A stretch of DNA of 64,000 bases, taken from the NCBI RefSeq assembly GCF_004011695.2, contig NC_082405.1, positions 558,001 through 622,000 on the forward strand. Direction: 5' to 3'. Of the stretch, positions 24,088 through 35,691 are shown piece by piece. This DNA is from Ascochyta rabiei. Lineage: Eukaryota > Ascomycota > Dothideomycetes > Pleosporales > Didymellaceae. The position numbers and the translations under genes were made by a program. Below the pieces are notes generated by a model that ran no database searches, was not told where the DNA came from, and was given only the letters and a program-made list of their open reading frames with translations. Numbering within the stretch: the first letter of the stretch is position 1; each line of letters begins with the position of its first letter.

Positions 24088-24411
24088 GAACCTACCCTAC
24101 TCTACCCCTACCTAACCCCTACCTAAACCCTACCTAAACCCTACCTAACCCCTACCCAACCCCTACCTAACCTCTACCTAACCCTACCCTACCTAACCCC
24201 TACCCCTACCCCTGGTCCGTGCGGACTGTACCCTACCCCTACCCCACGCTAGAGGTACCCCTATCCTACCCCTACCTAACATCCGTGTAGACCCTACCCT
24301 ACCCCTACCCTATGTAGACCCTACCCCTACTCTACCCCTACCTAACGTCCGTACAGACCATACCTAACCCCTACCTAACCCTAGGGTACCCCCTACCCTT
24401 TTGCCAGCGTA
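24088..24411 (-). repeat. right subterminal telomere-like array of the hAT element
   Basis: CCCTACC/CCCCTACC units, inverted relative to the left array, end at CCCTTTTGCCAGCGTA. Includes GTCCGTGC.GAC segments shared with the other hAT copies. Confidence 0.75.
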
Positions 24412-24419
24412 GGCAGTAA

Positions 24420-24603
24420 GTCTAAATTAATTAGAATTAACGCTAATAAACTAACTGCGTCTGCTACTAGTAGCCTGTTAATAAGCTAAGCCTTCGTAAG
24501 TACACTATACCTCTTTAGCTTCCTCTTCTTTATCTGCTCCCTTAGCTAATAGATGGTAAGCAACTAGTATTGTAGCTTGTTACAACTTAAACTGTCTACC
24601 TTA
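24420..24603. other. residual island host sequence between two hAT elements
   Basis: A 184-bp AT-rich remnant. The minus strand has a Lys/Glu-rich reading (KGADKEEEAKEV) that suggests old coding sequence, but I cannot assign it. Confidence 0.4.
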
Positions 24604-24611
24604 CTAACTAG

Positions 24612-24892
24612 TACGGTGGCAAAAGGGTAGGGGTTGGGTAGGGGTAGGGTACATTAGGTGATGTACCCCTACTGTACCCTACCCCTACCTACGCTAATTC
24701 TATACTAAGAGGGTAGGGGTAGAGTAGGGTCTACATAGGGTAGGGGTAGAGGTAGAGTAGAGTCTATATAGGGTAGGGGTAGAGGTAGGGTAGGGTCTAT
24801 ATAGGGTAGGGGTAGAGGTAGGGTAGGGTCTACATAGGGTAGGGGTACAGGTAGAGTAGGGTCTAAATAGGGTAGGGGTAGAGGTTAGGTAT
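24612..24892 (+). repeat. left subterminal telomere-like array, second hAT copy
   Basis: TAGGG/TAGGGG units with TCTACATAGGG spacers and the hairpin GTACATTAGGTGATGTAC. Homologous to 10433-10685. Confidence 0.75.
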
Positions 24893-25881
24893 ATTATGTA
24901 ACTACACATCTATCCTGTTAAAGCCTTTTTTATTTAAATATTTTAGTTGTTAAGTTTAAATATTATTATAGATAATTATTATAAGTAGGTATATTTATTT
25001 ATTAGTAGTGTATATTATACAAACATTCTATAAAACCCTAGTTCTCTCTTTTTTCCCTCTTATAATATATAATTATTTAGCAGAAGGTACTAATAAGCCT
25101 TTAGTAGTATTAATTTTTAAGAGCTATATCCTTTACCTAAATAGTAACTTACTTTATATAAATAGCGTTTATATTTATATCTTTAAATATTAGTTTTATA
25201 TTCTTCTATAAGAACCTAACATATACCTTTAAAGACACTAATAAGGAAAGATTTATTAGACTCCTAAAGAGCCTCTAGAGTGCTAGCCTAGAACTAAAGA
25301 TTATTCCTTAGTTAAAGAGCAACTTCCTAAACTATGCGTAAGAATAGCATCTTAGGTATTAATAATTTAGTTAACCTTTAGTATTAACAGATATTACGTA
25401 GTATAACTACTACCTTAGTATTAGTTATTAAATATAATAATATAATATAATAATATACTACTAGCCTTATAACAGTACCTACGCTTTAGTAGTAGAGTAG
25501 GCGCCTTGCAGGCAGACTTAGCTGCTAAGCGCTTCCTTACTAGCGTGCTGCTAGTTACAGCTAATCCTTAGCTTAGAACAGCCTTATTCCTGTAACCTCT
25601 AGCTATATTAGTAATTAGGTAGTTAGCTATAATAGTTCGCTGTAATAGTATGCTGTAGTAGTAGGCTGTAAAAACAAGTGTAATAGTAGGTGTAATAGCT
25701 TGCAGGCTGTAATAGCTGTAATAGTAGGCTGTAATATTGTAATACGCCTAGGTTACGCAGCAAAATTGTAGTAGTATAGCTGTTGTAATAGTGTAGTAGT
25801 GTAGTGTAAAAGGTAATAGTAGAGTTTGTTAATAGGTTAGTGTAATAACGCGTGCAGAGGTCTGTGCGCTGCTAAAGTTTA

Positions 25882-26810
25882 GGCTGCTACCTAACGTAAG
25901 AAAATTAGAATCTATAGCTAGTAGAAAGTTATTATAACTATTATACACTAGCGTAACTGTAATAAAAGCTTATAATAACCTACTAGTAATATAAATACGC
26001 TAAGTACATTCTTTTAGCCTAGGCTGCGTCTAATTCTAATTTAATTTAATATTGTAAGACGTGTTACAAATGTTTCCTGTTACTTTAGCACTAGCGTTTA
26101 TTATTTAAGCGCTAGTAGAGGCTGCTACCTAGCGCAAGAAAACTAAAATCTATTATAAGTAGGGGATTATTATAACTATAATGCATAAACAGTTATGTAA
26201 TAAAAAACTATAATAACTTACAGATAGTACAAATACGCCAAGCATATTCTTTTAGCTTAGGCTGTAACTAATTCTAATTTAATTTAATATTGTAAGACGC
26301 GTTGCAAATGTTTCCTTTTACTTTAGCGCTAGCGTTTGTTGTTTAGGCGCTAGTAGAGGCTACTACCTAGCGCAAGAAAATCAGAATCTATTATAAGTAG
26401 GGGATTATTATAACTATAATGTATTAACAGTTATATAATAAAAAAGTGTAATAACTTACAGATAGTATAAATACGCTAAGCACATTCTTTTAGCCTAGGC
26501 TGTAACTAATTCTAATTTAATTTAATATTATAAGACGCGTTGTAAATATTTCCTATTACTTTAGCGCTAGCGTTTGTTGTTTAAGTGCTAGTAGAGGCTG
26601 CTGCCTAGGGTAAGAAAACTAAAATCTATTATAAGTAGGGATTATTGCAACTATAATGCATAAACAGTTATATAATACTAAACTATAATAACCTACAGAT
26701 TTTATATATTTACTAAGTATATTTTTTTAACATAGGTTACACCTAACTTTAAGCTGTTTTAACATTATTAGAAGGGGTTTTAATGTTTTTTGTTGCAACA
26801 GCGCTAGTGT
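25882..26810 (+). repeat. four tandem units of about 238 bp ahead of the accessory gene
   Basis: Units start near 25882, 26119, 26358 and 26597, each ending in a start-codon-like AATGTTTCC...CTAGCGTTT segment. The last runs into the ATG at 26783. The first hAT copy has only three units. Confidence 0.8.
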
Positions 26811-28195
26811 TTGTTGCTTTTGCGCTAGCAAAACTAGGACAGGTTAAGCACAGACTAGCTACTAAAAAGCTTACTACTGCCCTGCTCTTCTATAACACCT
26901 TCTACATCTATAATACCTTCTATTTACATAATAACATATGTTATTACTACCTTTTATTACAGTTAGTATAATTAATCTTAACGCTAATAATATTAAGAAG
27001 AAGGAGGAGGAAGATATACTAACCTTTACTAGCACTACAGGTACTAGTATACCAGCTAGCTTTACTGCTAAGGAGTAGGATTAACTAAATAAGGTAGTTA
27101 TTACAGCCTGTTATAACAGTTAGTGCTAATAATACTAGGGTTTCTATTTAAGAGACTATAAGATTAATTAAGTCCTTAATTCTTATAGTTAGATTAGGGC
27201 TGTAGGCCAAAAGACTAGCACAAAAGTCTTATTTAAGGGAGAGCTTAGCAACAGTATCTGCACAGTTTAACAAAGAAATTAAGCTGCCTTACGTAGCAAA
27301 GAGAAGGAAATTATTAATAAGGTAAAGGCTGCTAATTATGCAGTAAAATACTAGGCTAGGCTAAAGTTAGGTTAAGACTAGTCTTATACTTTAGCAGATC
27401 TTAATGTTTAAGCTATAATAGTAGCCTAGACTAAAGAAGATATTAATTAGCAACACTTTAAGTTATCTACTAGTAGTTAGTTATTACAGCTTCTTATTAC
27501 AAACATTTACTAACTAAGAACAGCTAAGTAGCTTAAAAATAAGCTTAATACTATTTATAAGAAGTAGGATAATCTTAAGTATATAATAGATCTTTGCGCA
27601 TACTAATAGGCCCTTAGAAAGCATACAGAACTTGCTAAAGACAGTTCTACTGCTAGTTAGACTACTATAGGCTAAGGTAACAAACAGCTCTTTTCTAATA
27701 GTAGTGTTGTTAAGAAACGGCTCTGCTAAGAGTATTAGTAAGGTCTTTAAAAACTTAAAGATAACACCTTTAAGAGCAAGAAGGAGAAGGAAGAATAGGG
27801 TGCCTTCTGTATTAATATGTTACCTAAAAGCATAGTAGTTACAACTAATAATACCTAGCTATAAGTTATTACATTATATTATTACATATACTTACTAATT
27901 ACTATAGTTAAACTAAACTTCTATCTCTCTTATATAAGATTAGTTAGGATACTAAGCTTGTTAGCTATTACCTATTTATTCTAGCACTTAATAATGATAA
28001 GTGTAAGGAGGAGATTAAAGGGTCTAATTCTAAGCTAGAGGAGTACTATTAGTCTATGCTAAATGTGTAGAAGACTAATAAGCAATTTTATAAGTTATTA
28101 GCTAAAAAAGATATAGAGGAATTAGGATCTAAAGGATCTAATAATAATAACAAGATAGATCTAGATTAGATATAGATCTAATGTTTTAGCTTAAA
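26783..28195 (+). pseudogene. accessory gene remnant of the second hAT copy
   Basis: Homologous to 12318-13730, with the same opening (MFFVATALVFVAFALAKLG, 62 codons), a shorter Glu-rich tract and the same Lys/Glu-rich body. Stops at former Gln/Trp codons are shared in part and private in part, so the two copies were mutated at least partly independently. Function unknown. Confidence 0.5.
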
Positions 28196-28467
28196 ATAAC
28201 AGCTAATTAATATATACATGGCCTCTTTTGTAAGATCTACTAATTTTAATCTAATTTATTATTTTGTATCTCTACCTAATTAAAACTCGCTTAAGATATC
28301 TAAGCTAACCCTAAGAAAATAGTAAAACAACTAGTTCCTAGCACTAAATATAACAATCTTGCTGTTAGGGCTTAGGCTTGCCCTAGGCAGTTTATTAAAA
28401 AGTTTTTCTATTATCCTGTCACCTTAGGATTAAATATCTATATTTGTTACGTCTATATATAACATAT

Positions 28468-28622
28468 TGTTATAGGCTTAGACCTTGTCTAAGCCTTAAG
28501 CGAGACGGGGCGGTTACGTGCCCTACAGACATATTAGAAGGACACGTAACATGTTACCTCCTTAAGAGATACAATACCATATCAACCCTTATTACATCCT
28601 ACCCTAAGGCTAGTCTATAACA
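28468..28622 (+). repeat. 5' LTR of the second gypsy element (155 bp)
   Basis: Starts TGTTATAGGCTTAGACC and ends AGTCTATAACA. Pairs with 35532-35686. A third copy of this LTR is at 43641-43795. Confidence 0.88.
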
Positions 28623-28699
28623 TTTGTATCTCTTCTTCTAGGAGAACAGCTAGCACTTGTACTATGTTAGCCAGCTCCTAGAATAACCCCTTAGACAAA

Positions 28700-31600
28700 T
28701 CTGTCCCCTTAACCCTTTAGGAATTTATAGCCTAGATATTATAGTTTATAACAAACTTATAGTAAGCCTTATTAGCTACTAATAAGCGTATAGTATTGCT
28801 TAAGCGTAATAACTCTAATATACACGCGTTTGTAGAGTCCCTAGTATAAACAGCTAACGCCTGCACTAGACCTGCGTCTACAGTTCTATTATCCTCCTTA
28901 GGAGCAACGCTGTACCTATTAACGTCTACCTTAGCCCCTAACCTACCTTATAAAGCGCTGTTTTTAGTGTCTACCTTAGGCCTATATACCCTTATGCAGA
29001 CGTCTATAGCCTATAGAAAACCTCTTCCTATAGGCAAGGCCTTTACTAGGGATAAATTCTTGTTTAAGGCGTAGTAGGTTATAATAGAACATAAGCTATA
29101 GGCAGACGCGTTCTTTATTAGTAGGCTATAGGACATGTTTACCTTTATATAGTCCTAGCTTAGTACGTCTGTATAATAAGATATAGCTCTGTTCTATAAG
29201 ATTAGGGGTACCTAAGGTGTATAGAGCCTAGAGGACTTTCTAGCATACCTGGAATTCTGCTACAGCAACAACTACAGCCAGGAACAGGCCTAGGCGAAAC
29301 TAGAAAGCATCTGTTAAGGTCCTAACAAGTTGTTCTTAGACTTTTTTATCTGGTTTAAGCAGCTGCTAGTGCAAAGTGGCGGCCTCTACTAGGACAGAGA
29401 ACAACGCCTATTAAAGCTCTGCTAGGCCCTAAACATAAACATCTATAATATAGTAATAAACTAAGGTATAACTTGTATAGATTATAACGTAGCTATTGTA
29501 GAGTATAAGTCTATTACTGTAGACGTTAAGACTATAGGTATAGAAAACCAGCTGCGCTACATCCCTGCCTAGGCGCCGCCTAAGCGTAATAAGGACAGCA
29601 ATATTAAGATAACAGTTGTGTCTACAGTTTGCAAAAGTGGTAGTGCCAAGCGTGGGGGTTAGAAGTGGTCTACTCCTAACTAGGCTATGTGGGTTCCTAA
29701 TAAGGTATTTTAGTAATGCTGGGAGGCTAACCTGTGTACCTGTTGCGGCGAAGAAGGACATATTTACTAGGATTACGCTAACGCAGTAGTAACTACAGTA
29801 TAGGCAGCAACGATCTTAGGTAAGAAAGAGGCTGGTTTGCATAGAGGAAACTAGCTGCTCCTAATGTAAGTCTAAGTTAGGAGCGCTGTAGAAGCATATT
29901 AGTAGGGGAGACTACTAGTACAGGGGTATTGTAGGCTGCTAGGGGAGCTATTATAGACTCTATAGACAAGCCCCTATTCTATATTCTATTGTTTATTAAT
30001 AGGGTAATTTAGGCTAACACGCTAGTAGACTTAGGGTGTAAATACTTTAGCGTAGTAAGCAATGACTTTACTGCGCGCTTAGGAGGAGACTTTATTAAGG
30101 TGCTGCTACAACGCTTAGTGTAAGTAGTAGGCACTAGTAGGAAGTCTATAATCTCCTGTTTAGTTCTGTTTAGGTACAACTTAGATAGGTAGCGCTTACA
30201 GGCTGTAGCCTACATAGTGCTAGGTCTAAGCTAGGATGTTATTTTAGGGAAGCCCTGGCTCTAACAAGAGGGCGTGGTGTTAGATGCGGAAAAGGGCACA
30301 CTAAGGATACAATAGGCAGGGAACCTTATTATCTACAAATCCTTACAGTATACAGCAAATGTTTACATAGCTCTCCTGTTAGTAACTAAGTTTAATAAGA
30401 CGCTAGCTAATAGGCTCTAGAAGCGCCTGCTTAGGGACTAGTTTGTCTCTATAAGCCTCTACAACATTACTAAAATCCTCTTAGTTTAATCCCTAGGAGC
30501 GTAAGGGATGGCAGAGGAGGTAGACCCTCTTCCCCCTAAGTTAGTCTAGTTTTAGGACCTATTTAATAAGAGTAAGGCCTCTAGCCTTCCCCTATATAGG
30601 GGCTAGATAGATTACTACATACAGTTACAGCGCAACTAGTCTAGGAAAGAGAAGCCTCTACCCTAGGGCCCTCTATACAACATGCTAAGAGACTAGCTAC
30701 TTAAGCTATAGAAACAGGTGTTAGCACTAATAGACAAGGGGTGGATCTACGCCTCCTCTTCCCTAGTAGAGGCCCTAGTTCTGCTAGTTAAAAAGTCCTC
30801 TAGCGGGTGGTGTATGTGCGTAGACTATTGCACACTTAATAGCATTACAATTACTAACTAGTACCTACTCCCTCTTATTAAGGAAACCTTGCGTACACTA
30901 GGGGGTGCCTACTAGTTCTCTAAGGTTAATGTCTGTTCAGCATTTTACTAGATTTGTGTTGCAGAAGGAGACAAGCACCTTACTGCGTTCTGTACCTGTT
31001 TTAGGCTCTTTAAGTGGCTAGTCTGTCTGTTTAGCCTAGCAGGAGCACTAGCGTCCTTCTAGCGTTACATTAACAGCGCGCTTTAGGAGATATTAGGCAA
31101 TTATGCTACTGCGTACCTAGATAATGTCCTTGTTTATAGTAGTGGGTCTAGGACAGACTACTTAGGGAAGGTTAGCAGAGTTCTTACGCTCCTACGCGAT
31201 GTAGGGCTGTATTTAGATCCTAAGAAGTGCGTATTTGCAATAAAGGAAGTACACTACCTAGGATATATTATAGAAGCTAGAAAGGACATTTATCCTAACC
31301 CTAAGAAGGTTAAGGCTATCTGTAATTAGGAAGCTCTATAGTCTTTGCGCGGGGTCTGCAGTTTCCTAGGGTTTGTAAACTTCTACTAGGACTTTATCCT
31401 AGCCTTCTCTAATATTGCTGCCCTACTTAATTAACTTACAGGGAAGGATATCCTGTTTAGGTAGAGGCAGGAGGAGGATGCGGCGTTCTACTAGCTAAAG
31501 AACGCATTTATAATAGAACTAGTCCTAGCCTAGTAGAACCCTAAGCGTAAAACACTATTAGAGGCAGACTACTCTAGTAAGGCGCTAGGCAGCTGCCTTT

Positions 31601-33530
31601 CTTAATAGCATAGAAAGGTGCTTTACCTAGTAGCGTATTACTCTACTACACTTATAACAGAATAATAGAACTACACTATCTATAATAAGGAGTTAACTGC
31701 TGTTATAAAGTGCCTAGGGGTCTAGGCAGCTAAATTAGGGTCTGTTGCTAGGCTGTTTACTATCCTAACTAACTACAAGAACCTCTAGTACTTTACTACA
31801 GCGCGCAGGCGGAGTAAGAGGCAACACTAATAGGCAGAGGAGCTGTTAAAGTTCTGTTTCTACCTTTGCTTCTGCCTAGGACGCCTAGTAGCCTAACTAG
31901 ATGCGCTAAGCTGTTAGGAACAGGACTATAATAGGAGGTTAGGGGGGGTCTATAGGATAATGACCCTAGTTTTAGTGTTAGTAATTAGTACACTAGGCCC
32001 TAGTACGCCTCTACTTTTTATTAATACGCACATGTAATTACTGTAGGACAAAGGCATTTAGTAGGACGTAGGGCATATAGTGCGCCTGTCCGCTGTCTAT
32101 AATAAGGCCTGCTAGTTCCCTCCTAAGGCTAAGACTACTTAGCAAATTGCAGATTGCACGCTTAGTGCTTACAGCACGCTACTGTAGCGTAGGGTCACGT
32201 AGGTTCTACATTAGGAGCTACTTACAACTACAATAATCTAAAGGGCACACAAATCTAACCTAACAGGCTATCTAGGTGCTAACACTACATTCTATATTAT
32301 TAGACGTAACTTCTACTAGAAAGGGTTGTTATAGGATGTTTAGTGTTATGTCTATAACTACTACTATTACAGCGCGCATATGTTACAGCACTAATAGCAG
32401 GGCTTACTCTAGCTATTGCCTATTACTAACCGTTTTTAGTCCTAGATTTTAATAGACTTTATAGTTAACCTCCCTTAGGCTAACAAGAATGCACTGCGCT
32501 ATCTCTTAGTTATTATAGATTACCTCTCTAAGTATATATAGCTTAAGGCGATAACTTCTATAACTACAGAATATTACGCTAAGGTCTTCTGTAACACGTA
32601 GTAGTAGTTCTAAGGCTTTCCTAGCTCTATAATCTCAGACTGCAGCTTAGACTAGCTAGGACATTTTTAGACAACGCTGTGCAGCCTTATAGGGGTGGAC
32701 TAGCTGCTCTCTACAGCCTACCACCCCTAGACAGACAGAGGGACAGAGTGTGCCAACTAAGAGGTGTAGGTAGTCCTACAGGTTATAGTTAACTTTAAAC
32801 AGAATAACTAGCCTAACTGTCTCCTAGCCTGCTAACTAGCACTTAATAATTACAACTCTTTAGTTACTAGGGTTAGTTCTAACCTGCTCCTCTATAGGTA
32901 TAATGTAGACCTCCTGCAGACAACAGTACTACTAACTATTAGCTAGAACACACTACAGGGATAGGCAGTCTATTTCCTAGACCACCTCTAGCAAGGTATA
33001 GAGCTTACCTAGGCAGCTATAGCATAGGTGTAATAACGCACCTAGGACGTAACAGACTACAGCTATAGGCCTGCAGAGCGGTACTATGTAGGAGATAAGG
33101 TGTAGTTTTCCCTCTACAACGTAAAAACTAATAGGCTAAGCTAGAAGCTGGACTGGTTATAAGCCTAGTACACAGTAGTTGCAGTTTCTACCCCTCTAAC
33201 AGTTACCCTAGATTTACTAGGTAACCTTTACAAGATAGTGTATATAGACCTACTAGAATATACAGCTTCTAACCTGTTACTAACATAGCGCCTACAGGAA
33301 AGTAGACTAGGCCTGCTAGTTGCCCTAGAGGAGAACAACCTAACCCTAGCTAAATAGGAGGTAGAGTCTATCCTAAAAGAAAAAAGGGCTTATAGGTAGA
33401 ACAAGTTATAGGTTCTAGTTAAATAGAAGGGATATACAAAGCTAATATAGAAACTACTAGAAGCGTTATAAGATATAAAGGCCTAGAAGGCCTTTACAGC
33501 AATACACATAGCATATAAGTAGTAGATATA
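28700..33530 (+). pseudogene. gypsy gag-pol remnant (plus strand)
   Basis: Gag ends in the zinc knuckle near 29737-29780, with the last Cys read as Tyr. Protease reads LVDLGCKYF (family DSG) near 30022. Reverse transcriptase is long and clear: FKWLVCLFSLAGALASFQRY and then ATAYLDNVLVYSSGS (family YLDDVL) near 31000-31145. RNase H follows. The integrase core lies about 32400-32760, and the chromodomain-like EVESILKEKRAYR...VLVK*KGYTK near 33357-33450. Many in-frame stops make it inactive. Confidence 0.85.
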
Positions 33531-33539
33531 AAAAAGAAG

Positions 33540-35211
33540 AAACTTTTATTATTTATAATAACCCTTATAGGGTTCTATTAGGAGTTGCTATATAGGGCAT
33601 AAGGCCTAGTGCAGAAGAGCTTAGGAACCTTACAGCAACGGCACACTGTTGCCTTACCCACACACTACCTAGCAACTAGCAGCAAGCCTTAAGACTTAAA
33701 AAAGATGTTGTTGTTTATAGATAGGGAACAACAGGCAGCAGTAGCTATATCTAGGGCCTGGTTCTACGCGTTGCGGCAGTAGCAGTTAACCTTATAGTTG
33801 TTATTACTACCCTCTACATCTACCTTAATAGTGCTGCTATATATTAACTGTAATATTTCCTTAAAGTTATAGTTAGGCGTGCGCAGCTCTATAGGGGAAG
33901 GTAAGTAGTAATAGTAGGTAGGCACACGCAACTCTATAAGGGAGGGGACGCAGTAACAGCAAGGGGGCGTAGGGGACCTTACAAGGGAGGGAGAGCAGCG
34001 CTGGCGTAGGGGCATAGGCGACTCTGTAGGGGAGGGAGAGCGGCAACAGCAGGGTGGTAAGCGGAGCTGGCGGACAGACAAGCAGCGCTTGTTAGAGGAG
34101 TTAGAGCAGCAGTAGTAGGACAAGCAGGAAGCTAGGGCATACTCTAGGCGGCAGTAGGGCGTAGTAAGCAGGCGCTTAACTTAGTTAATAGCGTCCTTTA
34201 GATCTAGTTAGCTGTATACCTAATATAGACAGAAAATTCTTATAGTAGTATAGGCCTAGACTGCCTCTATGCAGTTTATGCGCTTAGTCTAGGACTAGAA
34301 GGCTAACCCTGCAGCAGCTACAAACTATTAGAGGTAGGCGTCTAGTTAGTTGCCGCTACAACGCCTAGACAACAGCGTAGCAGGCAGAGTAACCTAGGTA
34401 CTAGGCTTAGTGGGGGAACAGGCAGCGTAAGTAGAGGTTAACCGCTTTGCTGGCGTAGGGTTAGCTAGGGCTAGGTTAAGCGCAGCCTTATACACCTACT
34501 AGTGCTTATAGTAGGCGCCTAACAAAAATGTTATGTTAGAAAGAACAACCTATAGTAGTAATAAGGGGGTAATTCACAGTAGAAAACAGGCTAACGCCCC
34601 TAGTTAGCTTTGTTACTGCCTATACTCTAGGTGCTAGGTGTCTTAATATAGGCGTTACTAGCACATACTAACACCTTAACTACTGTTAGTTAGAAATAAG
34701 AGGCTAGAACAGGAACATGTATGTTAATGTACTGCTTAAAATTGCGCTAGGTATAGTAGAGCTTAGTATTTACAGTAAAGAGGTTGTTATTATAAACGCA
34801 AACGCGCTTACGCTTAGCGCAGGTACAACAGGTCTTACTAGCGCCTAGAACATAGTTAGCTATAGAAGAAATTAGCAAGTAAGTAGACTTATAACAGACG
34901 TAGGCACTTATAAGACTAACTAGTAAGAATAGTAAGGAGGCAGCAGAGGCAGCACAGGACAGCGCTGGCAGAGACAGAGACTAAGTCCTTATTATCTAAG
35001 TTACCCTTAACTTTGTAGTTGCCTATATAACAGTAGTAAGCTTTCTACATATATAGTTAGGTCCTGTAACTAGATTAGAAACTATAGATAAGAAATACTG
35101 CAGGTATGTTGTAGGTAGAGGGGAGGGACTGTAGTAGACTACGACCGCCCCCTCTAGGGGGACTACTAGCTCCTTAACTAGTAGCCTAATGGCTATAACT
35201 AGAGGTAACAA
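33540..35211 (-). pseudogene. opposite-strand coding remnant in the second gypsy element, function unknown
   Basis: Minus-strand frames after pol include 35211-35023 (62 codons), a Cys/Lys-rich segment GASKTCCTCAKRKRVCVYNN near 34790-34860, and a 119-codon frame (34123-33764) with Ser/Pro/Glu-type repeats. The CxxCxKRKxxC arrangement resembles a zinc-cluster motif, but one motif does not establish a family. Position and strand match the remnant in the other gypsy element, where coding is likewise opposite to pol. Confidence 0.4.
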
Positions 35212-35531
35212 CAGACATGGTAGGTAGGGTAAGGGCTTGTATAAAAAGTTAGGTAGGTGTATAGCAGGTAGGTTAGGTAGAAGTGTAGAGTAGTATAGTG
35301 TCTAACTTAGGTAGGTGCGCTAGACAAAACAAAAACAACCTAGGTGCGCGCAGGGACCACCCTAGGTAAACCACAGACTGGACTAGCGGCTAACCTACTA
35401 AGAGGCGGGCCCTTACGCAACTACAACCAGCTCTAGGGTTTACCTGCTACCAGCGTCCCTCTAATCTACACAAAACGTAGAAGAGACCCTATAAAATATA
35501 TTTAGCTAGGGAGAGATAGGGAAAGGAGGTA

Positions 35532-35686
35532 TGTTATAGGCTTAGACCTTGTCTAAGCCTTAAGCAAGACAGGGCGGTTACGTGCCCTACAGACATATTA
35601 GAAGGACACGCAACGTGTTACCTCCTTAAGAGATACAATACTATATTAACCCTTATTACATCCTACTCTAAGGCTAGTCCATAACA
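35532..35686 (+). repeat. 3' LTR of the second gypsy element (155 bp)
   Basis: Preceded by a purine tract and followed by the CATAT duplication, directly before the hAT transposase ATG. Confidence 0.88.
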
Positions 35687-35691
35687 CATAT

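Larger units (their letters stand above)
10433..24411 (+). mobile_element. 14-kb hAT transposon with accessory ORF, telomere-like ends and a nested gypsy
   Basis: The ends TACAGTGGCAAAAGGG and CCCTTTTGCCAGCGTA are flanked by a perfect 8-bp duplication, GGCAGTAA (10425-10432 and 24412-24419). Removing the gypsy at 14215-21507 leaves about 6.7 kb, large for a hAT. Layout from the left: subterminal TAGGG/TAGGGG array, AT-rich leader, minisatellite of GCTGTAATAG-type units (about 11390-11520), three tandem 236-238-bp units, accessory gene, hAT transposase, right subterminal array. The whole is RIP-mutated. A second full copy lies at 24612-38700. Confidence 0.88.
28468..35686 (+). mobile_element. 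Ty3/gypsy chromovirus-like LTR retrotransposon (7.2 kb), RIP-mutated
   Basis: The 155-bp LTRs (28468-28622 and 35532-35686) start TGTTATAGG and end ATAACA, with the duplication CATAT (28463-28467 and 35687-35691). The unoccupied site is in the other hAT copy near 14018-14030. Plus-strand coding: gag with a CCHC knuckle (CTCCGEEGHIY*DY) near 29737-29780, protease near 30022, reverse transcriptase 30770-31280, RNase H, integrase, and a chromodomain-like segment near 33357-33480. A long purine tract (GGGAAAGGAGG) precedes the 3' LTR. A 2-kb region after pol carries opposite-strand coding signs. Confidence 0.9.
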
